Source: CALSPH01 sp041690035
Lineage (GTDB): Bacteria; Bacteroidota; Bacteroidia; NS11-12g; UBA955
Length of the DNA stretch: 27,893 nt
NCBI GenBank assembly: GCA_041690035.1
Contig: JBDNFC010000005.1
Location: 1-27,893 of the forward strand
Direction of reading: 5' to 3'
The number at the start of each line of letters is the position of its first letter. The first letter of the stretch is position 1. A model generated the notes under the pieces. That model saw nothing but the letters and a program-made list of their open reading frames with translations, did not search any database and was not told the DNA's origin. The position numbers were made by a program, and so were the translations under genes. Shown here piece after piece: positions 21,888 to 27,893 of this stretch.

Positions 21888-24392
21888 TTAAAATGAATAG
21901 TTTAAACTAGCTGTCAATAAACGAAATCCTGCAGGCATAATCCCTGATTCTACCCTGTGTAACCTTCCAGCTCTAAAAATTTGGTTTGTTACATTCTTAA
22001 CATTTACAGATAAACTAACAGGACTTAGATGCTTATTTCTGGAATTTTTAAAATTATATCCTAAACCTAAATCAATCGTGTAAAAGGCAGGTAATTCGCC
22101 TAACCCACCTTCGGCAGTTTCTGATATTAGGTTAAAATATTCGCTATATTGTTTTCCCATATAATTATAATTAGCTATTAAGGACAGGTTTTTATATTCA
22201 TAAAATAAATTTATATTAAAATTAACATTAGGCACATTGGGTAACTGCAAGGCACTTGTTTTTGAATTTCCAAATTTAGTATCTAATCGGGAAAGCTGAC
22301 CTGCAGAAGGGGAAGATGCCATATTTGCAAAATCTGAATTGGAAATGGGTCGGGTAATTAAGCTATCTTTGGTATTTGCGCCATTTCTAACATAAACATT
22401 ATAACCTTCTCCACCTTCATTAATTCTGTTGATTAATTCTGCTCTATTTTCTTGGGTTAACAAGGTTTGACTGCTAAAAATAAGTGCGTCATTTAAAACG
22501 CCACTTAAAATTTTAGACGCCATCCAAGTGCTGCTTAAACCTATCCTAACCTTGTGCCCTTTGTTATTGTTTATAAATTTGGTTGGCTCTATAAATAAAG
22601 CCATTTCTAAGCCTTGCATATTCACTTTTCCTAAAGATTGGAACGCCTCGCGCCTTGCAGGGGAGTAAAAATTGCGAATGGTATTATTAAAATATGCAGC
22701 ATTGAGGTTTATAAGGCCATTTAAAAAGTCACCCCTTAAACCAACATCAAAACCTAAACTCGTTTCTGGGGCTATGTTAATTTTAGTGTCAGTGGTTATA
22801 TTAGATGTTTGGACATTTCCACTTTCATCCACTGCAAAGAATCCAAAATCGGCAGTTGGGGGCAAAAAACCGCTGTAAACAGAACCGTAAGCAGATAATT
22901 TAGTTTCTTGATTATTTATTAAGTCATAGTTAACAAAGCCTCCAGGCAAAATGGCGGTAAAGTTATTTTTTAAAACGCCTTCATTATTGTTGGTTAAATT
23001 TGGGTTAGCGGCTTGGGTCAATAAATTTACATTGGTCATCCTTACATTTTCAACACGCACAACACCAGAAACTGTTAAAGCCTTCCACGTAAATCTGTTT
23101 TGCAAATAACCTGCTGTGCTCAATAGTTGGGTTAAATTATCTGTGACTAACCTTCCAGATCTGCTCCACCTTGAAGAGTCTGCATTAACCTGTCTATTGC
23201 TAAACCGTTCTGCATGGATGTGAACTCCAGCTTCCATAAAATTTTGGATATTGCCCTTTTCATAAGTGTGCGAAATGCTTTCCCGTATTCCTGCAACTTT
23301 AAAATCGCGCAACCTACCGCCTGTGCTTTCTCTTCCATTGGCCAGTCGGCCAACCCTAACCCAAGCATCTTGGCCGTAAGTAGCATTTGGGTTTAAATAG
23401 TTAAACCTATCGGAATAAGGGTTGTCATTAATTTGTGTTTTCAAATTATCTGCTCTTATAAGACGTGTATTTTGTCTCCACCATTCAAATTGAAAATTAT
23501 TAGCGTACATTTTTGAGGTTAATTTTACGCCTTTAATTAATGAAATATCGTGTCCTAAATCAATGGCAATTCTTTTGGTTTTAAATTCGTCTGCGTCAAA
23601 AGGGTTTGCTGTTGTTGCAGAATTAAATGTAAATGGAGTTAGGCCAAAATAAGTAGTATTAGCATTTTCTTGATGGTAGTTAACTTTTAAATACGCCCGT
23701 GATTTAGGCGTAAAATCATAATACATTTTTGTTGTAAAATTAAACAGCTCCGTATTGTTATTTTCAATAAAGCCATCAAAGTTTTTATACATGGTACTTG
23801 CGTCCAAAGAAAATTTACCCCAAGTGCCAGAATAGCCCAATAAGCCCGAGAAAAAATTTTGTTGCCCTCCACTTACTTGTAGGTCTAATTTTGGCGTTTC
23901 TGATGGCACTCTTGAAACGTAGTTTACAGCACCAAATATGCTTTGCCCTCCATATAGCAGCAATTCTGGACCTTTTATAATCTCTATTCTGCTAAGCCTT
24001 TCTGGAGGCGGATTATAGTAAACTTGTGGGTCTAAATAAGTAGCCGCAGCAATTGGTGAGCCATCTTCTAAAGTTAAAACCCTAGCGCTTCTTCTTGGAC
24101 TAGATCCTCTAATACCAATATTAAGTCTATTAGAAATGCCCATATCGCCTGCAACAATAACGCCCGGTATCATCCTAAGCATTTCTTCAGTTCCTAATGG
24201 GTTATTTCTTTTTAACTCTGCTGCGCTAATAATATTATTTGTACCTAATATTCTGGTGTCATAGGGTGTTTTTAACCCAATTATCTGCACAACTTGCAGC
24301 TGCTTTATTTTTATAGAATCATTGGTGTTTTCTTGTGCAAACACCGTGCTATGCAGTATGACAAGCATACTGAGTGAAATTATTTTCTTCAT
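21888..24392 (-). CDS. Second TonB-dependent receptor (FecA-like)
   Basis: An 834-aa receptor. Signal peptide MKKIISLSMLVILHSTVFAQ, then a TonB-box-like QVVQIIGLKTP, and a plug domain (about 40-170) with RNNPLGTEEMLRMIPGV, IGIRGSSPRRSARVLTLEDG and IEIIKGPELLLYGGQSIFGAVNY. A long beta barrel follows, ending SLNYSF with the terminal Phe typical of outer-membrane proteins. It has no N-terminal carboxypeptidase-like domain. It resembles ferric-chelate receptors; the substrate is unknown. It differs clearly from its neighbour (744 aa), so the two are not a recent duplication. The 177-aa gene at 24997-25530, on the same strand, is 604 bp upstream. Confidence 0.88.
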   Translation of the reverse strand: MKKIISLSMLVILHSTVFAQENTNDSIKIKQLQVVQIIGLKTPYDTRILGTNNIISAAELKRNNPLGTEEMLRMIPGVIVAGDMGISNRLNIGIRGSSPRRSARVLTLEDGSPIAAATYLDPQVYYNPPPERLSRIEIIKGPELLLYGGQSIFGAVNYVSRVPSETPKLDLQVSGGQQNFFSGLLGYSGTWGKFSLDASTMYKNFDGFIENNNTELFNFTTKMYYDFTPKSRAYLKVNYHQENANTTYFGLTPFTFNSATTANPFDADEFKTKRIAIDLGHDISLIKGVKLTSKMYANNFQFEWWRQNTRLIRADNLKTQINDNPYSDRFNYLNPNATYGQDAWVRVGRLANGRESTGGRLRDFKVAGIRESISHTYEKGNIQNFMEAGVHIHAERFSNRQVNADSSRWSRSGRLVTDNLTQLLSTAGYLQNRFTWKALTVSGVVRVENVRMTNVNLLTQAANPNLTNNNEGVLKNNFTAILPGGFVNYDLINNQETKLSAYGSVYSGFLPPTADFGFFAVDESGNVQTSNITTDTKINIAPETSLGFDVGLRGDFLNGLINLNAAYFNNTIRNFYSPARREAFQSLGKVNMQGLEMALFIEPTKFINNNKGHKVRIGLSSTWMASKILSGVLNDALIFSSQTLLTQENRAELINRINEGGEGYNVYVRNGANTKDSLITRPISNSDFANMASSPSAGQLSRLDTKFGNSKTSALQLPNVPNVNFNINLFYEYKNLSLIANYNYMGKQYSEYFNLISETAEGGLGELPAFYTIDLGLGYNFKNSRNKHLSPVSLSVNVKNVTNQIFRAGRLHRVESGIMPAGFRLLTASLNYSF

Positions 24393-24996
24393 TTTTTTAT
24401 TATTGTTTTTATCTCCTACTCATAGGCTTTTCGGATTTCGCCCCATTTTTTTAAGTGTTAATTGGTTTCACTTTAAATCCAAAATCTGCATTAGATATTC
24501 TGCCGCAATGCAAAATAGCGTCAAGGGGCGAATCGATTTTTTCATCAAATCCATATTTAAGGATTAAATATCAAAACTTCATTATTGACTTTTAGTGCTT
24601 TTTGTTTTCGCTGCAAATTCTATTGTGGAATTTGGGACAGTCTGTCTTTGCCAATTAGAAACCATTCTTGAGCAATAGATATTTTTTTAGTTTAATCTAT
24701 TTGCTTTCAATGGTTTTAATCCCATTTTAGTAGTTCGCCATTTTGGCCGGTTTAAGTTGTTAAAAAAATCACATCAAAAAGATCAAAATACACGAAATAC
24801 ATAAATCGCATTAAGTTTTGGGCTAAAAACAAGTCGCTAAGGCATAATTAGAAATATTACAGCCTAACGCTGCACTTAACCGTTTCGTTCTATTTTATTT
24901 ATTTTGTTATTTTGTTACTAAAATAGCAGGCATTGATTTTATCAAATCCATAATAAGCCGTTTAACAGCAAGTCAGTAGCAAAAATTTTAAATACT
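24393..24996. other. 604-bp gene-free region upstream of the second receptor
   Basis: I see no coding frame, no tRNA, and no cobalamin, TPP or FMN riboswitch core motifs, which a receptor of this class might have. Short palindrome-like bits (GCCTAAC at 24862-24868; CGGATTTCG at 24431-24439) do not form a larger structure. The region presumably contains the promoter for the second receptor. Confidence 0.55.
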
Positions 24997-25530
24997 TTAA
25001 CCAATTTCGGGTGGAGGCACCTGAGGTGGAAACAAATTACTGTAATAATTTAATTCAGAAGGCTTTGTAAATTTATTTTTTCTAGATGGCATAAAGCACA
25101 ATAAAGATTGAAAACTTTCGCAGTAAAGTGACTTATAAAATGTGGTGAGTTGTTCCCGATGATGTTTTTGTTGTTTATTGATGCCTAAAGCAATAACCAC
25201 TAAATTGTTTAGCTGTTTATTAAGTTTAGTTTCTTTATGATCCCACCAACACCAATAAAAAATAGAATCGCCTTGTATTAGACTTTCCACTACATCATAC
25301 ATTTGACCATTATATTCAAACTCTTTGGAATGTTTCCATTGCAGATTTGTTTGGGTTTCTTTTTCGGTAAACTTTAGTAAAACCAGCTCATCTTTATCAA
25401 GTCCTGCAATCATTTTCCATTTCACTTCCTTTCTCACTTGCTTTTTATGTAATTTAAGAATCACATAAGTACCAACTAATGGGGTAATAAAACAAAATAA
25501 AAAAAGCATGCCTGCAAAACTTCTAGTCAT
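24997..25530 (-). CDS. Conserved small protein of unknown function with an N-terminal membrane segment
   Basis: A 177-aa protein. Residues 5-25 are a single membrane segment, so it is anchored with the rest outside the cytoplasm or cytoplasm-facing. The body carries RKEVKWKMIAGLDKDELVLLKF, KHSKEFEYNGQMYDVVES, and YWCWWDHKETKLNKQL, which I recognise as a pattern in Bacteroidota proteins next to TonB receptors and heavy-metal genes, without a named family. The C-terminus ends in a Pro-rich tail (PPQVPPPEIG). It is 604 bp from the second receptor gene, same strand. The motif (H/K)SKEFEYNGxMYD could bind metal, but I have no evidence. Confidence 0.65.
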   Translation of the reverse strand: MTRSFAGMLFLFCFITPLVGTYVILKLHKKQVRKEVKWKMIAGLDKDELVLLKFTEKETQTNLQWKHSKEFEYNGQMYDVVESLIQGDSIFYWCWWDHKETKLNKQLNNLVVIALGINKQQKHHREQLTTFYKSLYCESFQSLLCFMPSRKNKFTKPSELNYYSNLFPPQVPPPEIG

Positions 25531-25744
25531 ATAAACAACACAGCAAAAATAATAATAAAAAAATGATTTAGACCCATAGAAATTGCAAAAGAATGAGAGA
25601 AATAATTTAAAAAAATCGGAAAGCTAATTGCAACATTAATATTTATTGAAAAATCAATTGATTAAAACCTTTCCTATAGTTGCAATTAAAATGAATGCTT
25701 CGCCTTAATTCAACCGATTTTTTGTTTCAAATTTCTATTGGTTT

Positions 25745-25775
25745 TTAATGGTCTAAAATAGGCCTTAACCATTAA
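25745..25775 (-). terminator. Hairpin overlapping the stop codon of the phosphofructokinase gene
   Basis: TTAATGGT (25745-25752) and ACCATTAA (25768-25775) are exact 8-bp complementary arms around a 15-base loop. The stop codon of the minus-strand pfkB gene (25765-25767) lies in the loop, against one arm. It could end transcription, but no U run follows on the minus strand. Confidence 0.35.
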
Positions 25776-26691
25776 TCATTTTTAAAACAGCATTAATTTT
25801 GTCAAGTTGTGCCAGGTCTGTCCCTTCTTGCATGGTAGCTGCCGTTCCACAAGCAACACCCCACTTTAAAATATTTTGTGGAGATTCATTTTCTAAAAGT
25901 CCATAAATTATTCCTGCAAGCATGCTGTCACCGGCACCAATAGTACTTTTAACTTCTGCAGAAGGAGGGGTTTGATAATGTATGCCATCTTTAGAAACAA
26001 TAAGCGCACCCTTAGATCCAAGCGAAACTATTACATAATGTACTTTGCCTGCTTGTACTAAACTTTTTGCAAATTCTTCCTGCTCATGGCGATCTAAAAA
26101 TTCTTTTCCTGCAAGTTGTGCAAGTTCACGTTGGTTAGGTTTTATTAAGAAAACATTTTCTTTTAGCGTTTCTGTTAACGCCCTACCCGATGTATCCAAA
26201 ATGATTTTTATTTTTTTTGTTGCCAAACTTCTTATTATTTCTGCATAGAAATTGGCCGAAATATCTTCTGCCAAACTTCCACTTATCACCAACATATCTC
26301 CAATCAATAATTGCTTGCTTACTGTTTTAATAATTGTTGTTTTTTCTTTTTCAGTTAGTGTGGAACCAGGCATTCCAAAACGATATTGTAAATTGGTTAA
26401 GGTATCTACAACTGAAAGATTTTCTCTTGTCCAAGATTGTATTTTTATAGGCAGAGTTGTGATATCGGAACTCATCAATTCCTGATTTAGAAATTTACCA
26501 TTGTCTCCTCCCGAAGTAAAAATACAAGTGCTATTGACGTTTAATCGTTTTAATACCCTTGAAATATTTATACCCCCTCCCCCTGCTTGATGTTGTAAGC
26601 TATGGCAAATAAGTTTGTTATCTGGCAGCAATCCATCTACCTTTACGCTTTTATCAACAGCAGGATTAAGGGTAAGTGTTACTATATTCAT
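25765..26691 (-). CDS. pfkB: PfkB-type 6-phosphofructokinase (Pfk-2 family sugar kinase)
   Basis: A 308-aa cytosolic kinase of the ribokinase/PfkB fold. LTLNPAVDKS (7-15) and AGGGGINISR (36-45) form the sugar-binding face. WTRENL (87-92), YRFGMPG, LIKPNQRELAQL (182-193) and the catalytic anion hole GAGDSM (252-257, with base D255) follow E. coli Pfk-2 closely, more so than FruK. It phosphorylates fructose-6-phosphate (glycolysis), or possibly tagatose-6-phosphate or fructose-1-phosphate, since family specificity varies. Its start overlaps the stop of the P-type ATPase gene by ATGA (26688-26691), so the two are translated together on the minus strand. Confidence 0.82.
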   Translation of the reverse strand: MNIVTLTLNPAVDKSVKVDGLLPDNKLICHSLQHQAGGGGINISRVLKRLNVNSTCIFTSGGDNGKFLNQELMSSDITTLPIKIQSWTRENLSVVDTLTNLQYRFGMPGSTLTEKEKTTIIKTVSKQLLIGDMLVISGSLAEDISANFYAEIIRSLATKKIKIILDTSGRALTETLKENVFLIKPNQRELAQLAGKEFLDRHEQEEFAKSLVQAGKVHYVIVSLGSKGALIVSKDGIHYQTPPSAEVKSTIGAGDSMLAGIIYGLLENESPQNILKWGVACGTAATMQEGTDLAQLDKINAVLKMING

Positions 26692-27893
26692 TTTTTTCTT
26701 CGTTTAACCCATTTCTCAATTTCCACAGCCCAAAACACAATGCTCGACAAGCCTAGGCAAAGCAATAATTCTTTTATAGTAAGTGCTTTTGTACTAAAAA
26801 TATCCTGCAAAAATGGAACATAAATTACCGCCATCTGCAATGCAAGTGTAAGCATTACTGCTCCTACCAATTGTTTATTCCCAAAAACGCCTTGTGTAAA
26901 AAGTGATTTCCAGTCGCTGCGGATAGCCATTGCATGTCCCATTTGTGATATACTTAAAACTGTAAATACCATTGTCATCCATTTATCATTGCCTAGGTGT
27001 ATAGCCCATCCTTGAGTTGCAACACATATACCACCCATAAGCAATCCCACCCAAAGAATATGAATTCCTATTCCGCCACCAAAAATACTCTCATCTGTTT
27101 TGCGTGGCGGTCGTTGCAAAATATCCTCTTCGGCTTCTTCAGCTGCAAAGGCAAGTCCGGGCAATCCATCTGTAACCAAATTTATCCAAAGAATATGAAT
27201 GGGTAAAAGCGGCATTGGCAAACCAATTAGGGGAGCAAGAAAAATAGTTAATACCTCACCGCTATTGCTTGTCATCGTGTATTTTATAAATTTGCGTATG
27301 TTGTCAAATATCCTACGACCTTCTCGCACTGCTTTTATAATGGTGGCAAAATTATCATCCAACAAAATCATGTGGGCTGCCTCTTTTGAAACATCGGTGC
27401 CTGTAATACCCATTGCTATACCAATGTTGGCTCGTTTTAATGCAGGAGCATCATTTACTCCATCGCCAGTCATCGCCACAAAATGATTTTTCTTTTGCAA
27501 TGCTTTTACAATATTCAGTTTTTGTTCGGGTGACACACGGGCATATACTTTTATAAACTCAATTTCTTTTTCAAATTCCGCGTCCGTAAAATTTGCAAGC
27601 TCTGTTCCTGTAATTACTTTGTCTGTATCAAGGTGTAAAATTCCTGTTTCTATAGCAATTGCTTTTGCGGTAATGGGGTGGTCGCCTGTTATCATTATTG
27701 GAGTTATTCCTGCTGTATGGCAATCAGCAATGGCTTGTACAGCTTCCACTCTAGGCGGGTCAATCATTGCAGCTAAGCCAATAAAGTTCAAATTCGTTTC
27801 AATGGTTTCAATCGAAATAGTTTCGGGCAAAGCATCAACGAGTTTCACGGCATAAGCCAAAACCCTTTTCCCTTTTTCAGCAAATTTTGCTGT
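26688..27893 (-). CDS. P2-type (Ca2+-type) cation-transporting ATPase, C-terminal part
   Basis: The coding frame stays open to the window edge, so this is the C-terminal 401 residues of a longer protein of about 850-900. Visible parts: IDPPRVEA and TGDHPITAKAIA of the phosphorylation/nucleotide domain, the hinge MTGDGVNDAPALK, and the membrane half. There, LWINLVTDGLPGLAFAAEE in M6 has the Asn/Thr/Asp ligand set of SERCA-type pumps (NLVTDGLP), so Ca2+ (or Mn2+) is the likely ion. The DKTGT phosphorylation site is off the window. It is followed by pfkB with a 4-base overlap. No upstream gene is visible. Confidence 0.85.
   Translation of the reverse strand, partial: TAKFAEKGKRVLAYAVKLVDALPETISIETIETNLNFIGLAAMIDPPRVEAVQAIADCHTAGITPIMITGDHPITAKAIAIETGILHLDTDKVITGTELANFTDAEFEKEIEFIKVYARVSPEQKLNIVKALQKKNHFVAMTGDGVNDAPALKRANIGIAMGITGTDVSKEAAHMILLDDNFATIIKAVREGRRIFDNIRKFIKYTMTSNSGEVLTIFLAPLIGLPMPLLPIHILWINLVTDGLPGLAFAAEEAEEDILQRPPRKTDESIFGGGIGIHILWVGLLMGGICVATQGWAIHLGNDKWMTMVFTVLSISQMGHAMAIRSDWKSLFTQGVFGNKQLVGAVMLTLALQMAVIYVPFLQDIFSTKALTIKELLLCLGLSSIVFWAVEIEKWVKRRKK

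Noticed and set aside
24862..24868. GCCTAAC followed by CGCTGCACTTAACC, resembling an integron attC half-site
   Set aside because: No matching GTTRRRY core at the right distance on either strand, and no foldable attC arms or cassette genes. A single 7-mer is expected by chance.
24393..24996. Search for a cobalamin or other riboswitch upstream of the TonB receptor
   Set aside because: No conserved core segments seen on the minus strand; the region has only AT-rich sequence.
26602..26823. Plus-strand open frame across the pfkB/ATPase junction
   Set aside because: It lies antisense to two well-supported coding frames and has no recognisable domain.

Overview
This is an AT-rich window from a member of the Bacteroidota. 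The evidence is two large TonB-dependent outer-membrane receptors, Bacteroidota-type -7 promoter elements (TAnnTTTG), Bacteroidota-typical secreted and lipoproteins, and a Pfk-2/P-type ATPase pair. I cannot name a genus from the sequence alone.

Layout. (1) 2-3464, plus strand: a tightly packed sulfide/persulfide handling cluster. It holds a DUF2892 membrane protein, a half-size TauE/SafE permease, a CstB-like persulfide dioxygenase fused to two rhodanese domains, two tiny membrane proteins that share a GCAxGxC motif, a heavy-metal-associated domain protein, a single-domain rhodanese and a thioredoxin. A perfect 15-bp hairpin follows it. (2) 3625-6673, mostly minus strand: a lipoprotein, an outer-membrane protein gene broken by a one-base frameshift, a methyltransferase plus Crp/Fnr regulator pair, and a degraded peptidoglycan-binding gene. 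(3) 6807-8450: a methyltransferase and, convergent to it, a spheroidene-monooxygenase (CrtA)-like gene. (4) 8814-10061: a toxin-antitoxin pair, with an XRE-HTH plus Panacea (DUF4065/SocA-like) antitoxin and a RelE-like toxin. Its promoter carries two tandem 21-bp palindromes, probable autoregulatory operators. (5) 10169-17268, minus strand: the most interesting part. A four-gene translationally coupled operon encodes a 68-aa protein, an HNH nuclease, a methyltransferase-HIT fusion, and a 1601-aa protein joining a DEDDh exonuclease, a RecQ helicase and a UvrD-like helicase. Directly upstream lies a 53-codon N-terminal stump of a DUF4007 gene, a family I associate with defence islands. (6) 17684-24392: a SulP anion transporter and two FecA-like TonB receptors. 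(7) 24997-27893, minus strand: a short protein of unknown function, a PfkB-type phosphofructokinase, and the C-terminal part of a P2-type (Ca2+-type) ATPase that runs off the window.

How it fits together. Region 1 would import or export sulfur species, oxidise glutathione- or thiol-persulfide, and pass sulfane sulfur between rhodaneses and thioredoxin. Regions 4 and 5 sit side by side and look like a small defence island: a TA module next to a nuclease, helicase and nucleic-acid end-processing operon that appears to have replaced most of an older DUF4007 gene. I do not recognise that operon as a named anti-phage system, and it is the best candidate in this window for something undescribed. 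The rest is ordinary transport and metabolism.
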